64,000 bases of DNA from Methylobacterium sp. E-045 (GCF_022829685.1 NZ_JAKSYE010000054.1:186001-250000); one strand, 5' to 3'; shown: positions 48,810 to 58,935, counted from the stretch's first letter. A program made the numbers and translations. Notes: generated by a model from the sequence alone, not told the origin.

Positions 48810-49193
48810 ATGAAGACCTGTCTCGTCGTCGACGATTCCGCCGTCATCCGAAAGGTCGCTCGGCGCATCCTGGAGACCATGAATTTCAAGGTCGGCGAAG
48901 CCGAGGATGGCGCCAAGGCCCTGACGGCCTGCATCGCGGAGATGCCCGACGTGATCCTGCTCGACTGGAACATGCCGACCATGGACGGGTACGAGTTCCT
49001 CCGCGCGCTGCGCCAGACCCCCGGTGGGATGGCGCCCAAGGTTCTGTTCTGCACCACCGAGAACGACGTCGGGGCCATCGCCAGGGCCCTGCATGCCGGT
49101 GCGGACGAGTACATCATGAAGCCGTTCGACCGCGACATCGTCACGGCCAAGCTCGAACAGGTGGGATTCGGCCAAGAGGCCGATGCCGCCTGA
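48810..49193 (+). CDS. cheY: Chemotaxis response regulator CheY
   Basis: 127 residues, a single receiver domain: acidic pair in CLVVDDSAVIRK, phospho-aspartate in VILLDWNMPTMDG, conserved Thr in LFCTTENDV and Lys in YIMKPFDRD. It would bind the flagellar switch when phosphorylated by CheA. An AGGACAG site precedes the ATG. The longer frame open upstream is antisense/shadow of cheW. Confidence 0.95.
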   Translation: MKTCLVVDDSAVIRKVARRILETMNFKVGEAEDGAKALTACIAEMPDVILLDWNMPTMDGYEFLRALRQTPGGMAPKVLFCTTENDVGAIARALHAGADEYIMKPFDRDIVTAKLEQVGFGQEADAA

Positions 49194-49272
49194 CACGGAG
49201 GCGGCGTGGACCTTCGGTCTCGCCGGATCGTCGCTGAACAGTTCCCGTCATCACGACGAAGCGTAGAGTTCC

Positions 49273-50442
49273 ATGGCCGCTGCCGCCTCCGTCCCCGTCT
49301 TCGCGACCCCTGCGGGAGGCACTGCGAGCAACGCCGCTCGCGTGCGCGTCATGATCGCCGACGATTCGGCGGTGGTTCGCGGCCTCGTCGCCCGCTGGAT
49401 CGGGGAGGCGGGATTCGAGGTGGTCGCGACCGCCTCGAACGGCCGCATCGCGCTCGAGGCCATGTCCCGCGCCGATCCCGATGTGGTGCTCCTCGACATC
49501 GACATGCCGGAGCTCGACGGCACGCAGGCCCTGCCTCTGATTCTCGCCAAGAGCCCGGGCATTCAGGTCGTCATGATGTCGACGCTGACGACGCGCAACG
49601 CCGACATCTCCCTGCGTTGTCTCGCCCTCGGCGCCGTCGACTACCTCGCCAAGCCGGAAAGCAATCGCGGCGTCACCACCTCCGACACGTTCCGCGCCGA
49701 ACTGATCGAGCGTGTCCGCGTGTTCGGGGCCACCCGCGCCCGGCGGCGACCGCATGCCGCTCCCGCCCCCATCGGAGCCGCCCCTGTCGCGCCGGCACCG
49801 GTCCAACGCGCGGCGACCCCCTTCGTCCTGCGCCCGAAGGCCCGCACCGGAATCCCGCCACGCTGTCTGCTCATCGGCTCGTCCACGGGCGGACCGCGCG
49901 CCGTCGGCGAAGTGCTGGAGAAGATCGGGACCGCGACCCTGCGTCAGTTCCCCGTGCTGATCGTCCAGCACATGCCCCCGGTCTTCACGGCGGTCTTCGC
50001 CGAGCATCTTGGTGCCAGAGTCGGATTGCCGGCCGCGGAAGGGAAGCCCGACGAGCGTATCCAGCCGGGCCGCATCTACGTGGCGCCGGGTGGCCGCCAT
50101 ATGGGTCTGCAGGGAAGTCGGAACGACCTCTCGATCCGTCTCGACGACGGGCCGGTCGTGAATTTCTGCCGGCCCGCGGTGGACGTGCTGTTCCACGACG
50201 CCGCCGCCCTCTACGGCGCGGCGGCCCTCGCGGTCATCCTGACCGGAATGGGATCGGACGGGACCAACGGCGCACGTTCGCTGACGGAGGCGGGGGCAGC
50301 GGTACTCGCCCAGGACGAGGCCACCAGCACCGTCTGGGGCATGCCGGGGAGCGTCGCCAAGGCGGGCCTCGCCCAGGCCGTCCTGCCGCTCGGCGAGATC
50401 GGCCCGGCCCTCCGCAACCTCCTGACGGGGCATGCCGCATGA
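49273..50442 (+). CDS. cheB: Chemotaxis protein-glutamate methylesterase CheB
   Basis: 389 residues: an N-terminal receiver (VMIADDSAVVRGLV, VVLLDIDMPELDG), a Pro/Ala-rich linker, and the methylesterase domain with catalytic Ser in LLIGSSTGGPRAV, His in VQHMPPVFTAVF and Asp in ILTGMGSDGTNGAR. It removes methyl groups from receptors. Its last four bases overlap the cheR start (ATGA), so the two are translationally coupled. Confidence 0.96.
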   Translation: MAAAASVPVFATPAGGTASNAARVRVMIADDSAVVRGLVARWIGEAGFEVVATASNGRIALEAMSRADPDVVLLDIDMPELDGTQALPLILAKSPGIQVVMMSTLTTRNADISLRCLALGAVDYLAKPESNRGVTTSDTFRAELIERVRVFGATRARRRPHAAPAPIGAAPVAPAPVQRAATPFVLRPKARTGIPPRCLLIGSSTGGPRAVGEVLEKIGTATLRQFPVLIVQHMPPVFTAVFAEHLGARVGLPAAEGKPDERIQPGRIYVAPGGRHMGLQGSRNDLSIRLDDGPVVNFCRPAVDVLFHDAAALYGAAALAVILTGMGSDGTNGARSLTEAGAAVLAQDEATSTVWGMPGSVAKAGLAQAVLPLGEIGPALRNLLTGHAA

Positions 50443-51314
50443 CCGACCTCGAATTCGACTTCCTGCGCGGCTACCTCAAGACGCGCTCGGGCCTCGCCCT
50501 CAGCGCAGAGAAGCGCTACCTCATCGAAAGCCGGCTCACGCCCGTCTGCCGACGCTTCAACCTCGCGACCCTGCACGATCTCGTCGCCAGTCTGAAGGCG
50601 TCGCGCGACCAGAGCCTGGAACGCGCGGTGGTCGAGGCGATGACCACGAACGAGACCTTCTTCTTCCGGGACCGGGTCCCCTTCGACCTGTTCCGGGACG
50701 TGCTGTTGCCGGAAGCCCTGGTGCGGCGCGCGAGCCAGCGCCGCCTGCGGATCTGGTGCGCGGCGGCGTCCACGGGACAGGAGCCGTATTCCCTGGCCAT
50801 GCTGATTCAGGACGCGGCGCCGCGCCTCGCCGGCTGGCAGGTGGATATCGTTGCCACCGACCTCTCGACGGAGGTGCTGGAAAAGGCCAAGGCCGGCCTC
50901 TACAGCCATTTCGAGGTGCAGCGCGGCCTGCCGGTGCAATCCCTGCTGAAGCATTTCGAGCAGGTCGGCGATCAGTGGCGGATCTCCGCGAGCCTGCGGC
51001 AGATGGTGGATTACCGACCGCTGAACCTGCTGCATTCCTTCGAATCGCTCGGGGCGTTCGACATCATCTATTGCCGTAACGTGCTGATCTATTTCGACGC
51101 GCCGACGAAGGGCGACGTGCTGGGGCGCCTCAGCTCCAGCCTGACCCCGGACGGCGTCGTCCTCCTGGGCGCCGCCGAGACGGTCATCGGTCTCACCGAC
51201 CGGCTCGTGCCGCACCCGCAGCATCGCGGGCTCTATGGCCAGGCGCCGAGCGCCGCACGGCCGGGCCTGGCCACTCAGCCGCAGCCCATACTGCGCAAGG
51301 TCGTCGGATTGTAG
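50439..51314 (+). CDS. cheR: Chemotaxis protein methyltransferase CheR
   Basis: 291 residues. N-terminal helical domain (DFLRGYLKTRSGLALSAEKRYLIESRL), receptor-contact TTNETFFFRD, SAM-binding IWCAAASTGQEPYSLAM, ATDLSTEVLEKAKAGLY and the IIYCRNVLIYF motif are present. It methylates receptor glutamates, opposing CheB. Overlaps cheB by 4 bp. The operon contains no receptor or CheD gene. Confidence 0.96.
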   Translation: MTDLEFDFLRGYLKTRSGLALSAEKRYLIESRLTPVCRRFNLATLHDLVASLKASRDQSLERAVVEAMTTNETFFFRDRVPFDLFRDVLLPEALVRRASQRRLRIWCAAASTGQEPYSLAMLIQDAAPRLAGWQVDIVATDLSTEVLEKAKAGLYSHFEVQRGLPVQSLLKHFEQVGDQWRISASLRQMVDYRPLNLLHSFESLGAFDIIYCRNVLIYFDAPTKGDVLGRLSSSLTPDGVVLLGAAETVIGLTDRLVPHPQHRGLYGQAPSAARPGLATQPQPILRKVVGL

Positions 51315-51520
51315 CCCGCGACCCGCCGGTCGAGGGCCACGAGGCCGGGAAACGGCGGAGGAGCAGCACGCCATTCCGAACGATCTTTGTCCCACCCGGT
51401 CGACGCGCTGGGCTCATGCATCGTCGATGCATCGGGGGGCACAGATTGATGATCGGCCCTCACGGGAGGCTTGCGGGCATGAAACGAGATGCGCTCTCGT
51501 ATTGTTCTCCGTAGGTTCGG

Positions 51521-52555
51521 ATGGCGATGCTCAGGATCATCAACCGCTCGCTGCCCGGCCTCGGCCAGTGCTACAGCCCTCCGGGCGAGGGGCCATTCCC
51601 CGCCGTCATGGTGCTTCACGGCTCCGAGGGTGCTTGGTCCGGTTACAGCTACCTGTCCGCCTCCATCCTGGCGGCACATGGATTTCTGGCCGTCCCGTTC
51701 GGCTACTCGGTAGGTGGCAACGCCTGGAATGCGGGCAACATCCTGAACGTGCCCCTCGATCGGACGGCCGAGGCCCTGGCGACACTTCATGCCCTGCCGA
51801 TCTCAGGCAAGGTCGGCCTCTACGGCGTATCCCGGGGTGCCGAACATGCCCTGCTCGTCACCGCACTGATGGCGCGGGACGGCGTTCCGGGTCTCCCCGA
51901 TGCCGTTGCCGCCCATGCTCCTTCCGACGTCATCTGCGGCGCGTTCATCGGGGCAAATTGGCGGGACAGCGGAGATCCTGGCTGGCAGAGCTGGGATCCG
52001 GCCCAGCGTGCTTGGACATGGCGGGGGGTATCGGACGATCTGCTGCCAACGCTGCCGATCGAAATCGAACGGTACGAGGGGCCGTTGCTCCTGACGCACG
52101 GGATGAACGACACGATGTGGTCCGTCTCGATGACCCAGCGCCTGGAAACGCGGCTCCGGCAGCACGGCCGCGCACCGGAGGTGCACTTCCTGGCGGAGCA
52201 AGACCACACCCCCGTGGGTGAGGATGAGAATGCTTACAACCGACGTCTGATCGATTTCTTCCATCGAGCGCTGGGCGTGGTCCTCTGCCATCACCGCATG
52301 GGAAGGGCCGGATTCGAGTTAGAACCGTTCGTGCTGCCCCTGTTCGCCGAGATGAAGTGTTCGAGAGCATCGCCCAACAAAAAAGCCCCGCTCACGCGAG
52401 GCCTTTTTTTCGAGTCCGAAGTGGATGGGATCAGACGGCGATCCGCTCTTCGCCCTCGTTCGGCTCGCGGAGCACATAGCCGCGTCCCCAGACCGTCTCG
52501 ATGTAGTTCTTGCCGGAGGAGGCGTTGGCCAGCTTCTTGCGCAGCTTGCAGATGA
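51521..52555 (+). CDS. Alpha/beta hydrolase (BAAT/dienelactone-hydrolase-like) with a suspect C-terminal tail
   Basis: 344 residues as read. The hydrolase part (about 1-250) has [16 protein letters not shown], nucleophile elbow [12 protein letters not shown], acid in [11 protein letters not shown] and histidine in [11 protein letters not shown], ending near FFHRALGVV at about 52283. From there the frame continues about 90 residues through the ctrA terminator (52379-52410) and 125 bp antisense into ctrA with Arg/Ser-rich sequence, so the natural stop was probably lost. No ribosome site is obvious. Confidence 0.75.
   Translation: MAMLRIINRSLPGLGQCYSPPGEGPFPAVMVLHGSEGAWSGYSYLSASILAAHGFLAVPFGYSVGGNAWNAGNILNVPLDRTAEALATLHALPISGKVGLYGVSRGAEHALLVTALMARDGVPGLPDAVAAHAPSDVICGAFIGANWRDSGDPGWQSWDPAQRAWTWRGVSDDLLPTLPIEIERYEGPLLLTHGMNDTMWSVSMTQRLETRLRQHGRAPEVHFLAEQDHTPVGEDENAYNRRLIDFFHRALGVVLCHHRMGRAGFELEPFVLPLFAEMKCSRASPNKKAPLTRGLFFESEVDGIRRRSALRPRSARGAHSRVPRPSRCSSCRRRRWPASCAACR
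52379..52410. terminator. Bidirectional intrinsic terminator at the ctrA 3' end
   Basis: A run of six A, an imperfect GC-rich stem with a short loop, and a run of seven T (52404-52410). It reads as a rho-independent terminator on both strands, ending ctrA transcripts 20 bp after the stop and any transcript from the hydrolase gene. Confidence 0.88.
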
Positions 52556-53132
52556 AGACGTCGATGATCTTCAGCTCGGGCTCGTCCATGCCGCCGTAGA
52601 GGTGGTTGAGGAACATCTCCTTCGTGAGGGTCGTGCCCTTCCGCAGCGAGAGGAGCTCCAGCATCTGGTACTCCTTGCCGGTGAGATGGACCCGGCTGCC
52701 GGTGACCTCGACGGTCTTCTGATCGAGGTTCACGATCAGGTCGCCGGTGGTGATGACCGACTGGGCATGGCCCTTCGAGCGGCGGACGATCGCATGAATG
52801 CGAGCGACCAGCTCATCCTTGTGGAACGGTTTGGTGAGGTAGTCGTCGGCTCCGAAGCCGAGGCCCTTCACCTTGTCCTCGATGCCGGCCATGCCGGAGA
52901 GGATCAGGATCGGCGTCTTGACCTTCGCCACGCGGAGGTTGCGCAGCACCTCGTAGCCCGACATGTCGGGAAGGTTCAGGTCGAGAAGGATGATGTCGTA
53001 GTCGTAGAGCTTGCCGAGGTCGATTCCTTCCTCGCCGAGATCCGTCGTGTAGGTGTTGAAGCTCTCCGACTTGAGCATCAGTTCGATGCTCTGCGCGGTC
53101 GCGCTGTCGTCTTCGATCAGAAGTACCCGCAT
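52431..53132 (-). CDS. ctrA: Cell-cycle response regulator CtrA
   Basis: 233 residues, OmpR-family master regulator of the alphaproteobacterial cell cycle and motility. Receiver: [23 protein letters not shown], phospho-Asp in [13 protein letters not shown], Lys in [11 protein letters not shown]. Winged helix: [33 protein letters not shown], and [11 protein letters not shown]. Strongly conserved throughout. The frame open to 53225 is not needed. ChpT, its phosphodonor, is encoded upstream; the promoter region holds CtrA-type and GANTC sites. Confidence 0.98.
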   Translation of the reverse strand: MRVLLIEDDSATAQSIELMLKSESFNTYTTDLGEEGIDLGKLYDYDIILLDLNLPDMSGYEVLRNLRVAKVKTPILILSGMAGIEDKVKGLGFGADDYLTKPFHKDELVARIHAIVRRSKGHAQSVITTGDLIVNLDQKTVEVTGSRVHLTGKEYQMLELLSLRKGTTLTKEMFLNHLYGGMDEPELKIIDVFICKLRKKLANASSGKNYIETVWGRGYVLREPNEGEERIAV

Positions 53133-53551
53133 CGTCGGTCCCCAGCCCAGCCGGCCGTATTCAGCGTTCGGGCAAGCCCCCGCCGTTCGTCCACCACCGG
53201 CCCGTGGCGGACGCTCCCTCGTCATAGACGTGAAACGCTAATGGTTAATCGTTAACAAAACCTGATTCTCGGTGGCAAGCACAGATTTGAATGTTCCGGT
53301 AAATGATGCTGCGGCCGATCGGCGATCCAGCCCCGAGAGGTGAGGGGCCGGCGCAAGCGTTACACGAAAACATTCAGCTAAGCACTTGATAGATTTGCCT
53401 TCAACGACAGCTGTATCTCAACTGACACGCCCAAGCGATGCTTCGTATCCGGAACGGACGCGTGTCCGCTGACGAATGGCGACGGACCGCTTCAAGCCCG
53501 ATGTACGCAGTGTTAAGGAGGGAGGTAAATGAAACGTTGAGAGACGCGCAG
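53133..53551. other. ctrA / fliI divergent control region
   Basis: Contains the promoters of ctrA (minus) and fliI (plus). It is AT-richer than the genes around it, notably 53230-53320 and 53365-53400. Regulatory motifs are listed separately at 53234-53268. A strong AAGGAGGGAGG ribosome-site-like sequence at 53515-53525 precedes a three-codon reading frame (ATG 53529, stop 53540) just before the fliI start. No longer gene is supported. Confidence 0.6.
53234..53268 (-). promoter_or_regulatory. CtrA half-site repeats and GANTC site in the ctrA promoter region
   Basis: On the minus strand the sequence reads as consecutive 7-base units TTAACGA, TTAACCA, TTAGCGT, TTCACGT. TTAACCAT (53241-53248) is the known CtrA half-site. 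A GANTC site (GAATC, 53264-53268) lies just upstream. This layout, about 100-135 bp before the ctrA start, fits autoregulation plus CcrM methylation control. Confidence 0.6.
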
Positions 53552-54907
53552 ATGACGGACCGGGCCCGCGTTTCTTCCACGCTCAATCTGGCTTCGGCCC
53601 AGGCCGCCCTCGCGGGCATCCAGCCCCTGGAGACCTTTGGTCGCGTCGTGGCCATCAAGGGACTCCTGGTCGAAATCGCCGGGCCGGTGGCCGCCATGCG
53701 GCTCGGGGGACGCCTCGACATCATGGTGGAGAACGCGGGAGGCGCCGTCCCCTGCGAGATCATCGGGTTTCAGGGTGACCGGGCGCTGGCGATGCCGTTC
53801 GGCTCGCTCGAGGGCGTCCGCCGCGGCTGTCCCGCCATGGTGCGCGACGAGGCCGCCGGCGCGATCCGCCCGTCCGCCGGCTGGCTCGGGCGGACCATCG
53901 ATGCCCTCGGCCGTCCCGTGGACGGCCTCGGTCCGCTGCCGCCGGGGCCGGCCATCTACCCCCTCCGCGCCGACCCGCCGCCGGCCCATGCCCGGCGCAG
54001 GGTGGGTCCGCCCCTGGATCTCGGCATCCGCTGCATCAACACCTTCATCACCATGTGCGCCGGTCAGCGCATGGGCATCTTCGCCGGCTCCGGCGTCGGA
54101 AAGTCCGTCCTCCTCTCCATGCTCGCCCGCTACACGGCGGCGGATGTCGCGGTCATCGGCCTCGTGGGCGAGCGCGGGCGCGAAGTGCAGGAGTTCCTGC
54201 AGGACGATCTCGGGCCCGCCGGCCTCGCCCGTTCGGTGGTGGTGGTGGCGACGTCGGACGAGCCGGCCCTCATGCGGCGCAACGCGGCCTACGTCACCCT
54301 GGCCATGGCGGAGTATTTTCGCGATCAGGGCGCGCAGGTCCTCTGCATGATCGATTCGATCACCCGATTCGCTATGGCCCAGCGCGACATCGGCCTCGCC
54401 GCCGGCGAGCCGCCCACCGCCAAGGGCTACACGCCGACGGTCTTCAGCGAATTGCCGCGCCTGCTGGAGCGGGCCGGACCCGGAACGGGGCAGGGCGCGA
54501 TTTCGGGCCTGTTCACGGTCCTGGTGGAGGGGGACGACCACAACGAACCGGTGGCAGATGCGGTACGCGGCATCCTCGACGGCCACATCGTCATGGAGCG
54601 CGGCATCGCCGAGCGGGGACGCTATCCCGCCATCAACGTCCTGCGCTCCGTGTCCCGGACCATGCCCCGATCCTGCGATCCCGCCCATTTGCCCACAGTG
54701 AGGCGTGCGCGGCGCATCCTCTCCACCTATGCCGACATGGAGGAGCTCATCAGGCTCGGTGCCTACAGGGCCGGCGCGTCGGCGGAAGTCGACGAGGCGG
54801 TGGGGTTGATGCCGAGTATCGAGGCTTTTCTGGGTCAGAGTAAGGAAGAAGCAACCTCGATAGGCGAGGGTTATCAGCGGTTGGCAGCGATCGTCGGCGG
54901 CGCCTGA
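53552..54907 (+). CDS. fliI: Flagellum-specific ATPase FliI
   Basis: 451 residues. Export ATPase of the flagellar type III system, related to F1-ATPase beta. P-loop [51 protein letters not shown] and the [26 protein letters not shown] segment are all standard. The frame is open to 53438, but the ATG at 53552 gives a family-length protein. A GAGAG site is nearby; a much stronger site belongs to a tiny upstream frame. fliJ follows. Confidence 0.95.
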   Translation: MTDRARVSSTLNLASAQAALAGIQPLETFGRVVAIKGLLVEIAGPVAAMRLGGRLDIMVENAGGAVPCEIIGFQGDRALAMPFGSLEGVRRGCPAMVRDEAAGAIRPSAGWLGRTIDALGRPVDGLGPLPPGPAIYPLRADPPPAHARRRVGPPLDLGIRCINTFITMCAGQRMGIFAGSGVGKSVLLSMLARYTAADVAVIGLVGERGREVQEFLQDDLGPAGLARSVVVVATSDEPALMRRNAAYVTLAMAEYFRDQGAQVLCMIDSITRFAMAQRDIGLAAGEPPTAKGYTPTVFSELPRLLERAGPGTGQGAISGLFTVLVEGDDHNEPVADAVRGILDGHIVMERGIAERGRYPAINVLRSVSRTMPRSCDPAHLPTVRRARRILSTYADMEELIRLGAYRAGASAEVDEAVGLMPSIEAFLGQSKEEATSIGEGYQRLAAIVGGA

Positions 54908-54990
54908 GTGACGGACGGAGCGTCGTCTCTTGTGTCTCCGGCGGCGACGGTGTCGGCCTTTCGTGCGTGGCGTGGAATGGGACCATCAAT

Positions 54991-55398
54991 ATGAAATCGC
55001 GTGACACGTTGATCCGGCTGCGCCGCTTTCAGGTCGACGAGAAGCGTCGGCGGGTGACGCAAATCGAGATGATGATGGCCGATTTCAACCGCATGGCGTC
55101 CGAGCTCGACCGTGAGGTGGCCTACGAGGAAGGTCGCGCCGGCATCACCGATACCGGCCATTTCGCCTATCCCACCTATGCCCGCGCCGCCGCCACGCGC
55201 CGGGACAACATGCGCCAGTCCGCGCTCGCCCTCGAAGGCCAGCTGACCGACGCCAAGGCCGAACTCGGCGAGGCGTTCGAAGAGCTCAAGAAGATCGAGA
55301 TTCTCGAGGATCGCGAGCGCACGGCCGAGCGCGTCGCCGAAGCGGCGCGCGACCAGGCGGCCATGGACGGTATCGGCCTCTCCCGCATTCGCGCCTGA
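54991..55398 (+). CDS. fliJ: Flagellar export chaperone-type protein FliJ
   Basis: 135 residues, almost entirely charged coiled-coil helix: MKSRDTLIRLRRFQVDEKRRRVTQIEMMMADFNRMASELDREV and ALEGQLTDAKAELGEAFEELKKIEILEDRERTAERV. FliJ is the central stalk that couples the FliI ring to the export gate FlhA. It follows fliI by 83 bp, the normal pairing. Confidence 0.93.
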   Translation: MKSRDTLIRLRRFQVDEKRRRVTQIEMMMADFNRMASELDREVAYEEGRAGITDTGHFAYPTYARAAATRRDNMRQSALALEGQLTDAKAELGEAFEELKKIEILEDRERTAERVAEAARDQAAMDGIGLSRIRA

Positions 55399-55538
55399 CC
55401 AATCAGCGAGGCGGACGGCACGAAGTCGTCATCTTCGCATGACATCTGTCCGGGGAATGCCTTAGCCGGCCGTCTCGCTTGCGATGCTCAACGCGGTCGT
55501 GCAGGTAGGCGGGGCTGTGGGGGCATGACCGGTTCGCA

Positions 55539-56594
55539 ATGAAGACAATCAAGGATTTCGCCTGGCCGCTCATCGGCATCCTGGCGATCGCGATCTCCGG
55601 CTACTTTCTCTATCAGGAGCTGAAGACCACATCGATGGCGGCGGTATGGGGGGCCATCGTCGCCATCCCGCCCCACCGCATGGCTCTGGCGGGTCTGTCG
55701 ACCCTCGTCGCCTATGCGGCTCTCGCCTGGTACGACCGGATCGCACTGCTGCATCTCGGTGTGCGAGGGATCTCGTGGTTCTTCGTGGCGGTGTGCTCGT
55801 TCACGACCTACGCGCTCTCGCATAATATCGGCGCTTCGGTCTTCTCCGGTGCCCTGGTGCGCTATCGGGCCTACACGGCCAAGGGCCTCTCGGCCGCCCA
55901 GGTGGCGGTGCTGGTCGCCTTGTGCTCGTTCACCTTCTTCCTCGGGACGATCCTGCTCGGTGGCATCGTCCTCGTGGTCGAGCCGCAGCTGCTCTCGCGC
56001 CTCAAGGGGATCCTGCCCGGGTTTCTCACCGACCCGAAGACCGCGCTCATCGTCGGCATCGGCCTTCTCGCCTTCGTGGCCCTCTACGTCGCCGGGTCGA
56101 TCCTGCGCCTCCCGCCGCTCCATATCCGCAAGTTCAAGCTCGAATATCCGCGTCCGGCAGTCATGGGGCGCCAGCTTCTGGCCGCGCCCCTCGAACTGCT
56201 CGGCGCGGCCGGCATTCTCTATTTCGCCCTGCCGGAGGCGGTGAATCCCGGCTGGATCGCGGTCATCGCGATCTTCCTCGCCTCCTTCTCCGTCGCCCTG
56301 GTCTCGAACGCGCCGGGCGGGCTCGGCGTCTTCGAACTCGTCTTCATCACGGCGATGCAGATCACCGATCCCGGCCAGAAGGATGCGATCATCGCGGCCG
56401 TGATCGTGTTCCGGGTGTTCTATTTCTGGATACCGGCGCTGATCTCGGTGGTGGTCGTCCTGCTCTACGAGCGCTCACGCCTCGCCGACCTCGCAAGGGC
56501 GCCGCAGGCCTCCGCCGTGCCCGCCCCCCCGGTCGTCGCACCGGGCCTCGATCCCGGCAAGATCGAGAAGAAGCTGGAGAAGAAGCCGCTCTAG
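55539..56594 (+). CDS. YbhN/UPF0104 family membrane protein (lysylphosphatidylglycerol synthase TM-domain type)
   Basis: 351 residues with about eight hydrophobic helices (for example WPLIGILAIAISGYFLYQEL, FFLGTILLGGIVLVVE, WIAVIAIFLASFSVALVS). Family motifs SHNIGASVFSGALVRYRAYTAKGLS and SNAPGGLGVFELVFITAMQ are present. Relatives flip or modify lipids and hopanoids; no catalytic MprF domain is attached, so the role is open. A charged Lys/Glu tail ends the protein. Confidence 0.85.
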   Translation: MKTIKDFAWPLIGILAIAISGYFLYQELKTTSMAAVWGAIVAIPPHRMALAGLSTLVAYAALAWYDRIALLHLGVRGISWFFVAVCSFTTYALSHNIGASVFSGALVRYRAYTAKGLSAAQVAVLVALCSFTFFLGTILLGGIVLVVEPQLLSRLKGILPGFLTDPKTALIVGIGLLAFVALYVAGSILRLPPLHIRKFKLEYPRPAVMGRQLLAAPLELLGAAGILYFALPEAVNPGWIAVIAIFLASFSVALVSNAPGGLGVFELVFITAMQITDPGQKDAIIAAVIVFRVFYFWIPALISVVVVLLYERSRLADLARAPQASAVPAPPVVAPGLDPGKIEKKLEKKPL

Positions 56595-56781
56595 GGTCCG
56601 GATCGGCCCCGCTCGCGACAGCGGCCCCATACCGGGACGCCACCGCCCGGGCAGCCGACCTTCAGGGTCAGTGCTCCCGGCGCTTGGCAAATCAGGATCG
56701 GGAGCGGCGCGTTGGAAGCGGAGACGCGCTCCGGAGGGGACGGCTTTACCCGATCGGGCCTGGCATCGCGTGCGGTTTCCC

Positions 56782-58935
56782 TCACACCGAGCCCACCGTC
56801 CGCAACCGGGCGCGCGGGTGAATCTCCGCCTGGCTCATCACGGCGGTCTCGCGACGGAAGCGCTCGATGATCGAGCGCACGAACGGCCGGGCCTGGACCG
56901 ACGTGACGAGGACCGGCATCTCTCCCATGCGCGCGGCCTGTTCGAAGCGGTCGCGCACCGTGTTGACGAATTCCGACAGCTTGGACGGCTGCATGGCGAG
57001 GTAGCGCTCGTCACGCTCGCCCGCGATGGATTCGAGGAAGGCCTGCTCCCAGGCCGGTGACAGGGTGATGATCGGCAGCATGCCGTCAGGCCCCTGGTAT
57101 TGCGCGCAGATCTGGCGGCCGAGGCGGGCCCGGACATGCTCGACGATGTCGCGCGGGTTCTTCACATGGCCCGCCACCTCGGCGATGCCCTCGACGATGG
57201 AGCCGAGATCGCGGATCGAGACCCGCTCGGCGAGGAGGAACTGCAGCACGCGCTGGATGCCCGTGGTGCCGATCTGCGAAGGCACCACCTCCTTGAGGAG
57301 ATCGGCATGGTCCTTCGAGAGCTCCTTCAGCAGCTTCTGGACCTCCACATGGTTCAGCAGTTCCGACACATGCGCCTTGATGATCTCGGTGAGATGGGTC
57401 GAGACCACGGTGGCGGCATCCACCACGGTGTAGCCCTTGAGCTGGGCCTGATCGCGCAGGGACGCGTCGATCCAGGTCGCCGGCAGGCCGAAGGTCGGCT
57501 CCAGCATGTGCTGGCCGGGCAGCTGAACCTGTCCGCCCATCGGGTCCATGGCCATGAACTGGCCGGGGAAGATCTGCCCCATACCGGCTTCGATCTCCTT
57601 CACCCGCACGACGTAGGCGTTGGATTCGAGCTGGACGTTGTCGAGGATGCGGACCGAGGGCATGACGAAGCCGAGCTCCGCCGCGAGCTGACGGCGCAGG
57701 GCCTTGATCTGGTCCGTCAGCCGGTCCTGGCCCTCCTGTCCATTGACGAGGGCGAGGAGCGCGTAGCCCATCTCGAGCTTCAGGTCGTCGAGCTTGAGGA
57801 GATCGGTCACCGTCTCCTCCTTGGCGGCCTGGGCCGCGGCCACAGCGGTGGCATCCATCGGCGCGCCATCGGAATCAAGGGGCGGAGCCTCGCGGGCGAG
57901 CTTGGCGAAATGCCAGGCCGCATAACCCGAGGCGCCCGCGAGGGCGAGGAAGGGCAGCATCGGCATGCCCGGAAGGAACGAGATCAGCACCATCACGCCC
58001 GACGACATGCCGAGCGCCTTGGGATAGTTGGCGAGCTGCTTGCCGAGCGCCTTGTCGGCCGAGCCCTTCACGCCGGCCTTCGAGACGAGGATACCGGCCG
58101 CCGTCGAGACGATGAGGGCCGGCACCTGGCTCGCGAGGCCGTCGCCGATGGTGAGCAGGGTGTAGCTCTTGGCCGCCGCGCCGAAGGGCATGCCCTGCTG
58201 GGCCACGCCGATGATGATGCCGCCGATGACGTTGATGAAGGTAATGAGGAGCGCGGCGATCGCGTCTCCGCGCACGAACTTGGAGGCACCGTCCATGGCG
58301 CCGAAGAACGAGGATTCTTCCTCCAGCGCGGCGCGGCGGGCTTTCGCCACCTTCTCGTCGATGAGCCCGGCCGAAAGGTCGGCGTCGATCGCCATCTGCT
58401 TGCCGGGCATGGCGTCGAGGGTGAAGCGGGCGGCGACTTCCGCGATACGGCCCGAACCCTTGGTGATGACGACGAAGTTCACGATGATCAGGATCGCGAA
58501 CACGATGATGCCGATGACGAAGTTGCCGCCCATCACGAAGTTGCCGAAGGCTTCGATGACGTGGCCCGCCGCCGCCGTGCCCTCGTGGCCATGACCGAGG
58601 ATGAGGCGTGTGGAGGCGAGGTTCAGGGCCAGCCGCAGCAGGGTCGCGACGAGGAGGAGGGTCGGGAAGACGGTGAATTCGAGCGGGTTGTCGATGAACA
58701 GACCCGTCATCATGATCAGCACCGAGATGATGATCGAGACGGCCAGCAGCAGGTCGAGCAGGAACGCGGGCAGCGGAAAGATGAGCACCGTGAGGATGCC
58801 CATCACGGCGGTGGCGAAGAACAGGTCCGTGCGCTTCGAGAGCGCGGTCAGGTTGGCACGGTTCGGGATCGCGAAGCTCGCGAACTGCGAGACGCTCATC
58901 CCCGGAGCCGGCGCGGCGGCGCCCGTCTCGCTCAT
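56782..58935 (-). CDS. flhA: Flagellar biosynthesis protein FlhA
   Basis: 717 residues, gate protein of the flagellar type III export apparatus. N-terminal half has about eight transmembrane helices with the FHIPEP-type loop region (FTVFPTLLLVATLLRLALNLASTRLIL, ARFTLDAMPGKQMAIDADLSAGLI). The C-terminal cytosolic domain ends with RPFVRSIIERFRRETAVMSQAEI. The start at 58935 (MSETGAAAP) is chosen over the 58956 frame start. A CtrA-type box lies 53 bp upstream. Confidence 0.97.
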   Translation of the reverse strand: MSETGAAAPAPGMSVSQFASFAIPNRANLTALSKRTDLFFATAVMGILTVLIFPLPAFLLDLLLAVSIIISVLIMMTGLFIDNPLEFTVFPTLLLVATLLRLALNLASTRLILGHGHEGTAAAGHVIEAFGNFVMGGNFVIGIIVFAILIIVNFVVITKGSGRIAEVAARFTLDAMPGKQMAIDADLSAGLIDEKVAKARRAALEEESSFFGAMDGASKFVRGDAIAALLITFINVIGGIIIGVAQQGMPFGAAAKSYTLLTIGDGLASQVPALIVSTAAGILVSKAGVKGSADKALGKQLANYPKALGMSSGVMVLISFLPGMPMLPFLALAGASGYAAWHFAKLAREAPPLDSDGAPMDATAVAAAQAAKEETVTDLLKLDDLKLEMGYALLALVNGQEGQDRLTDQIKALRRQLAAELGFVMPSVRILDNVQLESNAYVVRVKEIEAGMGQIFPGQFMAMDPMGGQVQLPGQHMLEPTFGLPATWIDASLRDQAQLKGYTVVDAATVVSTHLTEIIKAHVSELLNHVEVQKLLKELSKDHADLLKEVVPSQIGTTGIQRVLQFLLAERVSIRDLGSIVEGIAEVAGHVKNPRDIVEHVRARLGRQICAQYQGPDGMLPIITLSPAWEQAFLESIAGERDERYLAMQPSKLSEFVNTVRDRFEQAARMGEMPVLVTSVQARPFVRSIIERFRRETAVMSQAEIHPRARLRTVGSV

